64,000 nt of DNA from JAFLCM01 sp964510955 (lineage in GTDB: Bacteria; Planctomycetota; Phycisphaerae; Phycisphaerales; UBA1924), in the NCBI GenBank assembly GCA_964510955.1, contig CAZEDW010000017.1:21942-85941 (forward strand), given 5' to 3'. Both the position numbers and the translations under genes were made by a program. Below the pieces are notes generated by a model, which did not search any database, was not told the DNA's origin, and saw nothing but the letters and a program-made list of their open reading frames with translations. Below are positions 46,646 to 56,108 of this stretch, piece by piece. Positions within the stretch are counted from its first letter, which is position 1. Each line of letters starts with the position of its first letter.

Positions 46646-47974
46646 ATGACCGACTGGCAAGACGCCGAAGAGCATGTCGACAAGGCCCACGAGCTGTTCC
46701 AGGCCGGACGGTTGGGCGAGGCGGAAAAGCTGCTCCGCAAGGCGTTGTCGGTTCACCCCGACCGGGCCGAATGGCATTTCAACCTCGGCCTGACGCTGGA
46801 AGCCAGCGGGAAGTTCCCGGACGCCGCCGCGGCGTTCGCCGACGCCGCCAGGAACAACCCCCGCGACCCCCTGCCGCTGCTCGCCGCCGGCGTGAACCGT
46901 CTCCGCTGCGACGAACCCGGCCCCGCGGTGGAGTTGTTGAACAAGGCGCTGCGGCTCGACCCCAACCGGCTGGAGACGCTCGTCCACCTCATCGAGGCCA
47001 ACGCCCGGATGGGCGACCACGATGAGGCCGAGGTGATGTTCTACCGGGCGTTGCAGCTCGACGGCGAGCACGCCGAGGCGTACGCCAACATGGGCGAGAG
47101 CCTCGCGGAGCGGGGGCAGTTCGCCAAAGCGGCCTCGTGCTTCACCGACGCGCTGAAGCTCAAGCCGGGCCTGCCCCGCGTCGCCGCCCGCTTGGCGTAT
47201 TGCACCCACAAGCTCGGAGACAGCGACAAGGCCCGCAAGCTCTACCTCAAAGAGCTCCGCGAGAACCCCGGCGACGTCGACACCCTCCTGGACCTCGGTG
47301 AGCTGCTGGCCGAGACCGGACGGACCGCCGAAGCCGGTGAGAAGTTCCGCCGGGTGCTCGAGCTTGAGCCAAAGAACACCCACGCGCTCTTCGCGCTGGC
47401 GGGCGTGGCGTTGCGCCAGCACCGCCCGCGTGTCGCGGTGAAGCGCCTCCGGCGCGTGCTCACGCTGGCCCCGGATTTCCCCGAGGCCCGGCGCCGACTG
47501 GCGCGCGTGCTGCTGGAGCAGGGAGACGCCGAGGGTGCCCGCGCCGAACTGCGGCGCGAGCTGGCCGCGATGCGCGGGCGGGTGGGCGGTTCCGATCCGC
47601 CGGCGCTCCGCGAACTGGGCGACCTGCTGCTGGAGGCCAACCTCACGCGCCACGCCGCCTCGGTCTTCGGGGCCCTGCGCCGGCGCACGCCGCTGGACGC
47701 CCTTGCCCATCACTCGTTCGGGACCGCCTGCCTGATGGCGGGGATGACCCGCGCCGGCGTCCGGGCCGAGCGCCGGGCGGTCCGCCTCGACCGCGAACTT
47801 CTCCCGGCCTGGCACAACCTGGCCCTGGCGATGATGGACCTGAAACGCTGGCGCCGCGCCCGCGTGTTCGTGGAACGGGCGCGCCGGCTCGCGCCCAGCG
47901 ACAGGCGGATCCGCCGACTCGTGCTCACCCTGCGCGTCCGGCGCGCGATGGCGCTGGTGGGCCTGGGAGCCTAA
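46646..47974 (+). CDS. TPR-repeat protein
   Basis: 442 aa from the ATG at 46646; an ATG at 46619 is equally possible. At least ten tetratricopeptide units are visible, e.g. KAHELFQAGRLGEAEKLLRK, WHFNLGLTLEASGKFPDA and YANMGESLAERGQFAKAA, with the usual W-L-G-Y-A-F-A-P spacing. No signal peptide and no catalytic domain, so a cytoplasmic protein-interaction scaffold. The C-terminal third becomes very Arg-rich (RRARVFVERARR). Converges on the RsbW-like gene. Confidence 0.85.
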   Translation: MTDWQDAEEHVDKAHELFQAGRLGEAEKLLRKALSVHPDRAEWHFNLGLTLEASGKFPDAAAAFADAARNNPRDPLPLLAAGVNRLRCDEPGPAVELLNKALRLDPNRLETLVHLIEANARMGDHDEAEVMFYRALQLDGEHAEAYANMGESLAERGQFAKAASCFTDALKLKPGLPRVAARLAYCTHKLGDSDKARKLYLKELRENPGDVDTLLDLGELLAETGRTAEAGEKFRRVLELEPKNTHALFALAGVALRQHRPRVAVKRLRRVLTLAPDFPEARRRLARVLLEQGDAEGARAELRRELAAMRGRVGGSDPPALRELGDLLLEANLTRHAASVFGALRRRTPLDALAHHSFGTACLMAGMTRAGVRAERRAVRLDRELLPAWHNLALAMMDLKRWRRARVFVERARRLAPSDRRIRRLVLTLRVRRAMALVGLGA

Positions 47975-48010
47975 CACGGGCTCGGCGCAGCCCGCGGTCC
48001 GCCCCCGGTC

Positions 48011-48469
48011 TCACGCCGGGCGCTGGTACACCATGGTGATCTGGTTCCCCGGCGCGTTGTACTCGATGCGGGTCATGAACGCCTTCATCAGCATCACGCC
48101 TCGACCGCCCGGGCGCTCGAGGTTCTCGGGCGCCGTGGGGTCCGGCAGCTTGCGGGGGTCGAACCCCGGCCCGGGGTCCTTCACCCGGATCATCACCTCG
48201 CCGTCGTTGACGCGGAAACCAAACTCGACCTTGGGGTTCACGATGCCCCGGCTGCCGTGCTTGAAGGCGTTCACCACCGCCTCTTCGAGCGCAAGGCGGA
48301 TGGCGAACTGGGCCTCGGCGGCGTAACGGTGACGCGCCAGCGCCGACAGCACCAGCCGTTCGGCGAGGCGCTGGCCCTCGATCGGGTCGGTCAGAACGTA
48401 CTCCCCCCGATCGGGGAGCTCGTCGGGTCGCCCGCCGGGCGGTGGAGTTGGAGGTGTCTGCTGGCTCAT
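48011..48469 (-). CDS. RsbW-like anti-sigma factor / serine kinase
   Basis: 152 aa GHKL-type ATP-binding protein. N-box ALEEAVVNAFKHG (Asn about 67), G1 DPGPGFDP (about 98-105) and G2 GGRGVMLMKAF (about 121-131) mark the HATPase_c_2 family of partner-switching regulators. It would bind a sigma factor and phosphorylate an STAS antagonist. The STAS gene lies directly upstream (53-base gap, same strand), the classical rsbV-rsbW order, but no sigma factor or PP2C gene adjoins it. Confidence 0.87.
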   Translation of the reverse strand: MSQQTPPTPPPGGRPDELPDRGEYVLTDPIEGQRLAERLVLSALARHRYAAEAQFAIRLALEEAVVNAFKHGSRGIVNPKVEFGFRVNDGEVMIRVKDPGPGFDPRKLPDPTAPENLERPGGRGVMLMKAFMTRIEYNAPGNQITMVYQRPA

Positions 48470-48522
48470 CACGAGTTCCCGTCGGAAACGCCGCACGCCG
48501 TCCCCGGCTTGCGCCGGAGACC

Positions 48523-48879
48523 TCAGAAACTCTTGAGCGCCGACTCCATCGACTCGTGGATCTGGAAGAGCTTGTTCAGCTTGGTGATCACGAACACCTC
48601 CTGGATCTGCGGATCGATGTTCGTGAGGCGGAGCTGCCCGCTCTTGGACTTCAGCTTGTTGTGGATCGTGATCAGCATCCCCAGCGCCGCCGACGCGAGG
48701 TGGTCGACATTCGAGAAGCTGATGACGATCTTGGGCTTGGCGTCCGAGTCGATGAGCCCGGCGATCTCTTCGCCGATCTTCTGGATGTTCGCCTCGTCCA
48801 GGATGTTGCGGTCGATGAACTCGACGTGGGTGATCCCTTCGGCTTTTCGGACACGGAGATGAGAGTCGGCGGCGGGCAT
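48523..48879 (-). CDS. STAS-domain anti-sigma factor antagonist (RsbV/SpoIIAA-like)
   Basis: 118 aa single STAS domain. A GAGG element lies 8-9 bases before the ATG at 48879. Core pattern THVEFIDRNILDEANIQKI, then IVISFSNVDHLASAALGMLI with the likely phospho-acceptor Ser at about 63, then GQLRLTNIDPQIQEVF. Partner of the RsbW-like kinase encoded just downstream. Confidence 0.9.
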   Translation of the reverse strand: MPAADSHLRVRKAEGITHVEFIDRNILDEANIQKIGEEIAGLIDSDAKPKIVISFSNVDHLASAALGMLITIHNKLKSKSGQLRLTNIDPQIQEVFVITKLNKLFQIHESMESALKSF

Positions 48880-48975
48880 GGCGAACCTCGGAGGAGGGTG
48901 GTTGACAGGGTCGCCCATGATAGCGGCGGGCGCTCCACGCACCCCGGCGGGCGGGTCGTGCCCGGCTTCACGCCG

Positions 48976-50136
48976 TCACCTCCGAGCCCCAACCCAGCCG
49001 GCGAACGCCTCGCCCGCGAGTACCTCGAGGCGTGCCGCCGACTCCCTGGAGCCCGGCGCTGGGCCGGCGGCGTCAGCGCTCAGGATTGATCGGACCGCCG
49101 CGAACCCCGCGCCCGCCGGTTCGAAGCCGAGGTCAACAGACCCCGCGATAACGATGACGCACCTCCCCAGCGCACGCCCGTATCGCCCAATCAGACCAAC
49201 CGCCTTGCCCTCCAGGCTCGTCGCGTCCAGCCGTCCTTCACCTGTCAGAACGAGGTCGGCGTCCTGAACCCTTCGGCTCAGCCCCACCACGCCCGCCACG
49301 GCCTGGGCGCCGCTTGTGAGCTCGGCCCCGGTCGCATACCGCAGTCCGAACGCCAGGCCCCCCGCTGCGCCCGTGAACGCGCCGGTTTCAGGCAGGCACT
49401 CCTCCGCACGCGCGATGACCGCCGCCACGTGGGCAAGCCCGGCGTCGAGCCTGGTCACCTGCTCCGGGGTTGCGCCCTTCTGCGGCCCGTAAAGGACCGC
49501 CGCCCCGCCAGCGCCGCAGAGCACGGACTCGACATCACAGAGCACCCGCACCGGCGGCCCGGTCCACGGGCACGCGATGGCGGCATCAATCCGCGCGAGG
49601 TCGGCCCCGGTCGGGCGCTCGATCGCGACCCCGCCGGCATCGATGAAGCGCCACCCGAGAGCGGCGGCCATACCGAGGCCGCCATCGACGGTCGCGCTGC
49701 CCCCCAGGCCGACGTCGACCCGGTCCACCCCCAGGCGTTTGGCGTGCAGCAGCAGCTCGCCGACCCCACGCGATGTTGTCCGTTCAGGATCTCGCTCGGA
49801 GGCCCCAACGTGTTTGAGTCCGCACGCTTCGGCCGAGTCGAACAGAAGTGTGACGCCCCTGCGTGGATCGCGGAACACGGCGTACTCGGCATCAACGGGC
49901 CTTCCCAGCGGTCCGGTGACACCGAGCCGTGCGAAATCGGCGCCGAGCGCTGCGCCGATGCAGCGCGCGGTGCCCTCGCCGCCGTCGGCGAGCGGGCATT
50001 CGTCGATCTCGACCCCGACCCCGAGCGCCGGAGCGGCGGCGCAAACCCCCTGCGCCATCGCCCGGGCCGCCTCGCGCGCGGTCAGAGTCCCCTTGAACTT
50101 GTCGGGGCAGATCAGCACCCGGAGCGCTGCGGGCAT
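48976..50136 (-). CDS. glycerate 2-kinase (GlxK/GarK family)
   Basis: 386 aa. Signatures of the GlxK/GarK glycerate kinase family: LICPDKFKGTLTA at the N-terminus, ECPLADGGEGT, FDSAEACGL, VGLGGSATVDGGLGMA, AAGGLAFGL and LVLTGEGRLDATSLEGK. Converts glycerate to 2-phosphoglycerate in the cytoplasm. The ATG at 50136 matches the family start. It diverges from the helicase gene with 66 bases between. Confidence 0.93.
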   Translation of the reverse strand: MPAALRVLICPDKFKGTLTAREAARAMAQGVCAAAPALGVGVEIDECPLADGGEGTARCIGAALGADFARLGVTGPLGRPVDAEYAVFRDPRRGVTLLFDSAEACGLKHVGASERDPERTTSRGVGELLLHAKRLGVDRVDVGLGGSATVDGGLGMAAALGWRFIDAGGVAIERPTGADLARIDAAIACPWTGPPVRVLCDVESVLCGAGGAAVLYGPQKGATPEQVTRLDAGLAHVAAVIARAEECLPETGAFTGAAGGLAFGLRYATGAELTSGAQAVAGVVGLSRRVQDADLVLTGEGRLDATSLEGKAVGLIGRYGRALGRCVIVIAGSVDLGFEPAGAGFAAVRSILSADAAGPAPGSRESAARLEVLAGEAFAGWVGARR

Positions 50137-50202
50137 GAGCGAGTGTAGCCCGCGCCCGTCGCCGCGAGCGGGTGCGGAGCGGGCAAGGGCTAGACTGCCG
50201 AC

Positions 50203-52281
50203 GTGAGCGCCCCCTTGCAACTCCCCGAGTCCATCGAGGCCGTGCTGGCCCCCGGCGGCCCGGTGGCGGCGCTGATGGGCGACGACTTCGAGCCGCGCCC
50301 GCAGCAGCTTGAAATGGCGGCCGCCGTCGCGCGAGCGATGGAGGAGCGCTCGACGCTCATGGTCGAAGCCGGCACGGGTGTCGGCAAGAGCTTCGCGTAC
50401 CTACTGCCGGCCGTGATGCGCATCGCCCGCTCACGCAACGGCCCCAACCCCGAGCGGGTCGTGATCGCCACCAACACCATCGCGCTGCAGGAGCAGCTCC
50501 TCAAGAAGGACGTGCCGCTGCTGGAGAAGGTGTTCGAGATCGAGACCGCCGACGGCCAGCGCCGCCCGGCGTTCAAGCCAGAGCTGGTCAAGGGGCGCGG
50601 GAACTACCTGTCGATCCGAAGGCTTGAGATGGCCTCGCAGCGGGAAGACCGGCTCTTCGCCGATGCCGGATCGCGCCACGCCATCCACGAGATCCAGCAG
50701 TGGGCGTACACCACGCTGGACGGCACCCTCGCCACGCTGCCGCAGCTCGACCGCCCGGCGGTGTGGGACCGCGTGAACTCCGACGCGGGCAACTGCATGG
50801 GACGCCGGTGCCCCCGGTTCGAGTCGTGCTTCTACCAGAACGCACGCCAGCGGATGGAGAATGCGGACCTGCTCATCTGCAACCATGCCCTGTTCTTCGC
50901 CGACCTGGCCCTCCGGCAGCGCGGCGCGGGACTGCTGCCCACCTACCACCACGTCATCATCGACGAGGCCCACGCCGCGGAGGACGTGGCGAGCGAGCAC
51001 TTCGGCGTCACGCTCGCCGAGTCGCGTATCCGCCACCTGCTCAACATGCTCCTCAGCCCGGCGAAGGGGAGGGGGTTTCTCGCCACGCTCGGCGCCAAGG
51101 CCGCCGAGCCCGAGCAGACCATCGACGACGCGGTGCGTCTCACGATGGAGGCGGACAACGCGTCGCTGGTGTTCTTCGAGCAGGTGACGGCCCTGACAGG
51201 CAACCGCCCCGGCACGGTGCGCGTGCCGTCGCCCGGCTTGCGGCCCGGCGGGGACCTCAACAACACGCTCACCCCGGCCTTCAGGGTCCTTGCACTCGCC
51301 CTGAAGCGGCTGAAGGAGGCGACGAAGGACGAGGAGAGCAAGTTCGAGCTCAACGCCTACGCCGAGCGCGCCGCGGCGGTGGCGGAACAGGCGGAAATCC
51401 TGTGCGAGCAGCAGTACGACGGTTTCGTGTACTGGGCCGAGAGCGCGTTGAACTCACGCGGGTACGGGCAAGGGCTTCGCGCGACGCTGGCGTGCGCACC
51501 GGTCGAGGTCGGCCCCATCCTCAAGGAGCACCTGTTCAACGCCAGGACCAGTGTCATCCTTACCAGCGCCACCCTCGCCACCGGGCGCGCCGGCTTCCAC
51601 CACGCCGCGTCGCGCCTGGGGTGCGAGAACGCCGCGACCCTCGCCCTTGGCAGCCCGTTCGATCACGCCAACCAGGCCGAGCTGCACGTCGATCCCTGGA
51701 TGCCCGACCCCCGCGCCCCAGGCTACCTCGATGCGCTGGTGGACCGGATCGTGTCGCATGTCACCGCGACTGACGGCGGCGCGTTCGTGCTCTTCACCAG
51801 CTTCGACACCATGCACAAGGCCGCCGACGCCGCACGGCGGTCGCTCGAACGCACCGACATGCCCGTGTGGGTCCAGGGCAAGGACGGCAGCCGTGAGCAC
51901 ATCCTCGAGCAGTTCCGCAAGGACGAGCGCAGCGTCCTGTTCGGCACCTCGAGCTTCTGGCAGGGTGTGGACGTGCGCGGGCGCGGCCTGCGGAACGTGA
52001 TCATCACCCGCCTGCCCTTCGACCCGCCGGACCGCCCGCTCACGCAGGCCCGCCTCGAACAGATTCAACTGCGGGGCGGAAACCCGTTCATGGAGGACTC
52101 GCTGCCCCGCGCCGTGATCCGCTTCAAGCAGGGGTTCGGGCGGCTGGTCCGCAGCAAGACCGACCACGGTCGGGTGGTGGTGCTCGACCCACGCATGGTG
52201 ACGGCGCGGTACGGGCGGATGTTCCTTGATGCGCTGCCGGAGGGGGTTAGGGTGGTGGGTGCGGACAGCGGTGCTGATTGA
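50203..52281 (+). CDS. DinG-like ATP-dependent DNA helicase
   Basis: 692 aa, superfamily 2 XPD/DinG type. GTG start. Walker A VEAGTGVGKS (Lys about 62), iron-sulfur cluster cysteines at about 198, 203, 209 and 226 (NCMGRRCPRFESC ... LICNHA), DEAH box IIDEAH (about 252), and C-terminal motifs LFGTSSFWQGVDVRG and GFGRLVRS. DinG proteins unwind damaged or RNA-containing DNA structures 5'-3'. Full length and apparently intact. Confidence 0.92.
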   Translation: MSAPLQLPESIEAVLAPGGPVAALMGDDFEPRPQQLEMAAAVARAMEERSTLMVEAGTGVGKSFAYLLPAVMRIARSRNGPNPERVVIATNTIALQEQLLKKDVPLLEKVFEIETADGQRRPAFKPELVKGRGNYLSIRRLEMASQREDRLFADAGSRHAIHEIQQWAYTTLDGTLATLPQLDRPAVWDRVNSDAGNCMGRRCPRFESCFYQNARQRMENADLLICNHALFFADLALRQRGAGLLPTYHHVIIDEAHAAEDVASEHFGVTLAESRIRHLLNMLLSPAKGRGFLATLGAKAAEPEQTIDDAVRLTMEADNASLVFFEQVTALTGNRPGTVRVPSPGLRPGGDLNNTLTPAFRVLALALKRLKEATKDEESKFELNAYAERAAAVAEQAEILCEQQYDGFVYWAESALNSRGYGQGLRATLACAPVEVGPILKEHLFNARTSVILTSATLATGRAGFHHAASRLGCENAATLALGSPFDHANQAELHVDPWMPDPRAPGYLDALVDRIVSHVTATDGGAFVLFTSFDTMHKAADAARRSLERTDMPVWVQGKDGSREHILEQFRKDERSVLFGTSSFWQGVDVRGRGLRNVIITRLPFDPPDRPLTQARLEQIQLRGGNPFMEDSLPRAVIRFKQGFGRLVRSKTDHGRVVVLDPRMVTARYGRMFLDALPEGVRVVGADSGAD

Positions 52282-52364
52282 GCACGACGCGGCGCGCAAA
52301 GCACCGCGGAAGGGCTTGTATTGCCCCGGATGCCCGACAGCATGAATGCGGGAGGGACACAGCG

Positions 52365-53042
52365 ATGAAGTTCCGCTTGGCCTTTGCGCTCTTGATGTAT
52401 TTGCTCCTCGGCTCCGCAAGCTCAAACGCCGTCATCCTGACTGGTGCCGGCTTCCGCATCCCCGATAACGATCCCAATGGGGCGAGTTCGAGCGTCACCG
52501 CCGCGGCCACCGACCTGATTGTTGATCTGGTCATTACTGTGGATTTCCCCGTTCCCGCCGGCGGCCCCACCGGCGGGCACACCTGGTGCGGCGACCTGGC
52601 AGCCACCATCAGTCTCACCCCCGCCGACGGCGGGCCCGTCCTCACCCAGTCCTTGTTCAACCGCATCGGCGTCAACTCCGCCACGTCATTCGGCGATTCT
52701 TCCGACCTCGCGGGCAGGTACACCTTCAGTGACAGCGCCCCGCTTCCCACGCTGTGGCAGTCGGCCGCCGCCGTCGGTTCAACCGCCCCCGTTCCGAACG
52801 GGTCCTATGCGCCGTCTTCGAGAGACTCCGGCTTTCAGTATCAGGCGGTGACATTCTTCAGTGTGTTCAGCGGTCGGCCGGTCGCGGGTACCTGGACCCT
52901 GAACATCAGCGACAACGTATCGGGCGACACCGGGGGCATCGCTTCATGGACGCTTCAAACGTTTTTGCCGGCACCGGGCATGGCGATCTTGGCGACGACG
53001 GCGCTGCTGCCCTCGCTGAGGCGCGATCGGCGCTGGGGGTGA
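52365..53042 (+). CDS. secreted P-domain protein with PEP-CTERM-like tail
   Basis: 225 aa. GGGAGGG precedes the ATG at 52365; signal peptide at residues 1-23. The body is one proprotein-convertase P-domain: GGHTWCGDLAATISLTP, a loop region, then FSGRPVAGTWTLNISDNVSG and GGIASWTLQTF, with the W/D positions typical of the family. No protease domain is fused. It ends PAPGMAILATTALLPSLRRD, a PEP-CTERM-like sorting tail. Follows the helicase by 83 bases. Likely extracellular binding module. Confidence 0.83.
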   Translation: MKFRLAFALLMYLLLGSASSNAVILTGAGFRIPDNDPNGASSSVTAAATDLIVDLVITVDFPVPAGGPTGGHTWCGDLAATISLTPADGGPVLTQSLFNRIGVNSATSFGDSSDLAGRYTFSDSAPLPTLWQSAAAVGSTAPVPNGSYAPSSRDSGFQYQAVTFFSVFSGRPVAGTWTLNISDNVSGDTGGIASWTLQTFLPAPGMAILATTALLPSLRRDRRWG

Positions 53043-53089
53043 TGACGCGGGACTTCCGTTGACCACTCACGAGCGAAGCGCGGGAATCG

Positions 53090-54289
53090 CTACGACGCCG
53101 CCCCCCCCTGCTCCAGCTCCGCCTTGCGCATCTCGTGATACGTCCGCCACGCCTCCAGCTCGATCACCAGCTCTTCGCAGCTCGCGTAGCGCTTTGCCGG
53201 CGATTTCTGCATCATCTTGACGATCATGTCGCTCACGCCCTGGGTGATGTCCGGGCACACCATCACCGGCGGCGTCAGGGCCTCGTGCACGTGGCGCTGC
53301 ATGATGTCGTCTGAATCCGACCCCACGAACGCGGTCTTGCCGGTGATCATGAAATACCAGCTCGCCCCCAGCGAGTAGATGTCGCTGGCGGGGCCGATCT
53401 CCAGGTCGCCGCGGACCTGCTCGGGGCTCATGTAGTACGGCGTTCCGAGGCTCTTGCCCTTCTCGGCCTCCGCGGCCTCGCGGTCCTCGAGCAGTCGCGC
53501 CAGCCCGAGGTCGGTCAGCTTGGGAGTGCCGTCGCGCGTGATGATGATGTTCTTTGGCTTCACGTCGCGGTGCACCAGCCCCTTGGCGTGCGCGTGCGAG
53601 AGCGCCTTGGCCACCGCCAGCACGATCTCCAGTGATTCGACCTCGTCGAGCCGACCCAGCCGAAGGATGCGGTCGTGGACCGTCTCGCCGTCGACGATCT
53701 CCATCACGAAGTAGTGGTGATCGCCGTGGCTACCGACGTCGTACGCCTCGACCATGTGCGGGTGGTTGAGGCTGGCGGCCATGCGTGCCTCGGCGTAGAG
53801 CTGCTCGATGTACCGCTCGTTGCTCGCGAACCGCTTGGGAAGGACCTTCAGAGCGACCTCGCGTCCGAGGCTCTCCTGGCGCGCCCGGAACACGGTCGCC
53901 GTCGCCCCTTCGCCCAGGCGCCCGAGGATCGCGTAACCGGGAATTCGTGAGCCGGTCTTGCCGGCGCCGGCGGCCTCGCGGAGGCGGAGCATCTGCCGCT
54001 TGGTCAGGCTTTCGCTCTCGACGAGCAGCTCGCCCAGCAGCCGGCCGGCGTACTTCCTCTCACGCTGCTTGAGCTTGCAGAAGTCGACCTCTTCCTGTGT
54101 GCACAGGCCGCGCTCGACCGCCAGTCGCGCCAGGGTGAGGTCGACGGCCCTGGGGTCCTGCGGCTCGGACGAGAGCGCCGCCGGGGCGACCGGCGCAGTG
54201 GTCGCGGTGCGTCCGAACGTCCCCGCGCCGCCCGAGTCATCGCCGGAGGGCATCGGCAGCCTCGATAGTTCCGCCGGATCGGTGGGCAT
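53090..54289 (-). CDS. Ser/Thr protein kinase with degenerate MshEN-like N-terminal domain
   Basis: 399 aa. Residues 50-105 contain two helical repeats (LAVERGLCTQEEVDFCKLKQ and LLGELLVESESLTKRQML) resembling the MshEN domain of GspE/PilB, but several c-di-GMP-contact positions are changed. The kinase domain spans about 119-390: P-loop LGEGATATVF, ATP Lys148, catalytic Asp242 in HRDVKPKN, DLG at 260-262 in place of DFG, GTPYYMSPEQ. No transmembrane helix. Located 35 bases downstream of the O-GlcNAc-transferase-like gene on the same strand. Confidence 0.9.
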   Translation of the reverse strand: MPTDPAELSRLPMPSGDDSGGAGTFGRTATTAPVAPAALSSEPQDPRAVDLTLARLAVERGLCTQEEVDFCKLKQRERKYAGRLLGELLVESESLTKRQMLRLREAAGAGKTGSRIPGYAILGRLGEGATATVFRARQESLGREVALKVLPKRFASNERYIEQLYAEARMAASLNHPHMVEAYDVGSHGDHHYFVMEIVDGETVHDRILRLGRLDEVESLEIVLAVAKALSHAHAKGLVHRDVKPKNIIITRDGTPKLTDLGLARLLEDREAAEAEKGKSLGTPYYMSPEQVRGDLEIGPASDIYSLGASWYFMITGKTAFVGSDSDDIMQRHVHEALTPPVMVCPDITQGVSDMIVKMMQKSPAKRYASCEELVIELEAWRTYHEMRKAELEQGGAAS

Positions 54290-54324
54290 GACGGCCGTAG
54301 GGTAGCCGCGACGGCGCCCCTGCG

Positions 54325-56100
54325 TCAGGCGCCGGTCCGGCAGAAGTCGTGCCAGATGGCCCGCAGCGCGGCGCCGAAACGCTCGCCGTACGCCCTCTCG
54401 TCGCTCAGCGGACCGCCGTTCATCCGATCCCGCATGGACGCCCGCACCGCCCGGAGCTTGTCTCGGTCGCCCGCCAGCGAGGCCGCCGCGGCGACGAACC
54501 CCTGCGGCGTGTCCGCCGCCAGCTCGCGCAGCCCGACGGCGTCAAGCAGCGAAAGTCCTACTCTGGCCACGTGCGCCCGCCCCGCCATCGACACCACCGG
54601 CACCCCCATCCAGAACGCGTCGCACGTCGTGGTCGTCCCGTGGTAGGGCCAGGTGTCCAGGCCGATATCGATCCGTGAATACAGCGCCATGTGCTCGGCC
54701 TGGCTCTTGACGGCGCCGATCACTTCAACCCGCGCGGCGTCGATCCCCCGGCGGACAAACTGCTCGATCAGGAGTCCCCGGAGCCACGCGTCCTTGAGCG
54801 GCTGATTCTTGATCAGCACCCGCGACCCCGGCACCGCCTTGAGCACCTCGCACCACAGGTCCAGGCACGCGGGCGTCATCTTGGGCATGGCGTTGAAGCT
54901 GCCGAACGTGACGTGCCCGGCCGCATCCGCCGGGAGCGGCGAGATGTCCGGCGAATCGCTCGGAGCGCGGAAGCACCACAGACAGGGGTCGAGGCGGTGG
55001 AGCCGCTCGGTGCAGTACCGCTCGCCCTCGCCGGGTGGATCGGTGAGCGAGTCCGCCAGCCGCCAGTCCATCGCCGGCACGCCGGTCGTCGCCGGGTACC
55101 CGAGGAACGAGACCTGCACCGGCGCGAGCCTGCACGCGAACGCCGCGAGGCTGTGCCCCTTGGTATGCCCGCTCAGGTCCACCGCGATGTCGAGGCGATC
55201 AGAGCGGGCCGACTCCACGACCTTCTGCGTCGAGGCGGGGCGCACGGTGCGCCAGGCGCCCGCGTGCTGCTTGAGACGCTCGGTGAGAGCGTCGCCCTCG
55301 GGCCCGGTGTCGTAGCACACGGTGAAGAACCGGTCGCGCGGCAGATTCTCCAGCAGCGTCTGGAAGAAGAAGCTCACCGAGTGGGTCCTCAGGTCGGGCG
55401 AGACGAACCCGACGCGGAGCACCCGGTCCGGCTCGCGCGTGTTCGCGAACTCGCGCACGCTCCGCGCCAGCCCCAGCTTCATCCCCGCCTCGGTGGCCGC
55501 CGCCCCGTACCTGCGTGAAGCCTCGGTGATCTCCTCGGGCGGGATGCTCTCCACGTAGTTCATGAGCAGGAGCACGCCGCTCAGGAGGTTCAGGTCCGTC
55601 GGGTGGCGCCCGAGCCCCTGGCGGACGAGCGATACGGCCTCTTCGATTTTGCCCGTGTGCCCGACGGTCGAAGCGACGTTGCCCCAGTTGGCCGCGTACT
55701 CAGGGGCCAGGGCGACCACCCGCCGGTGGCACTCCTCGGCCCCTTTCAGCTCGCCCATGCTGAAAAGGATGTTGCCCAGGTCGTTCACCGCGGCCCAGTA
55801 GTTCGGGTCCAGCGCCAGCGACCGCTCGCAGGCGGCCCTGGCCTTTTCGAACTCCTTGGCCGCCTGGTAGGCCATTGCCAACGAGCGGTGGAACTTGGCG
55901 TTGCCCGGCTCGAGCTTGAGCGCCCGCTCGATCTGATAGATCGCCCCGGCGTGCTGCCCCATCGAGAACATGCACAGCCCCAGCATGTTCTGCGCCCCGG
56001 CGTGCGATGGAGACTTCTGGAGGAACCGGCGCAGGGTCGCCGCCGCCTGCTCGGGGCGGCCGGCTTGAAAACTGGCGGCGGCCTGCTGAAGAAGGTCCAT
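54325..56100 (-). CDS. SPINDLY-type O-GlcNAc transferase with TPR repeats
   Basis: 591 aa. About five TPR units in residues 1-170 (LQKSPSHAGAQNMLGLCMFS, ALKLEPGNAKFHRSLAMAYQ), then a glycosyltransferase family 41 domain: VGFVSPDLRTHSVSFFF, FLGYPATTG, FGSFNAMPKMTP, GLDTWPYHGTTTTCDAFWMG, ARVGLSLLDAVGL. This family attaches GlcNAc (or fucose in plant SPY) to Ser/Thr of proteins. Starts 9 bases after the trpD stop and precedes a Ser/Thr kinase, suggesting co-transcription of two protein-modifying enzymes. Confidence 0.9.
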   Translation of the reverse strand: MDLLQQAAASFQAGRPEQAAATLRRFLQKSPSHAGAQNMLGLCMFSMGQHAGAIYQIERALKLEPGNAKFHRSLAMAYQAAKEFEKARAACERSLALDPNYWAAVNDLGNILFSMGELKGAEECHRRVVALAPEYAANWGNVASTVGHTGKIEEAVSLVRQGLGRHPTDLNLLSGVLLLMNYVESIPPEEITEASRRYGAAATEAGMKLGLARSVREFANTREPDRVLRVGFVSPDLRTHSVSFFFQTLLENLPRDRFFTVCYDTGPEGDALTERLKQHAGAWRTVRPASTQKVVESARSDRLDIAVDLSGHTKGHSLAAFACRLAPVQVSFLGYPATTGVPAMDWRLADSLTDPPGEGERYCTERLHRLDPCLWCFRAPSDSPDISPLPADAAGHVTFGSFNAMPKMTPACLDLWCEVLKAVPGSRVLIKNQPLKDAWLRGLLIEQFVRRGIDAARVEVIGAVKSQAEHMALYSRIDIGLDTWPYHGTTTTCDAFWMGVPVVSMAGRAHVARVGLSLLDAVGLRELAADTPQGFVAAAASLAGDRDKLRAVRASMRDRMNGGPLSDERAYGERFGAALRAIWHDFCRTGA

Positions 56101-56108
56101 GCTCGGTG

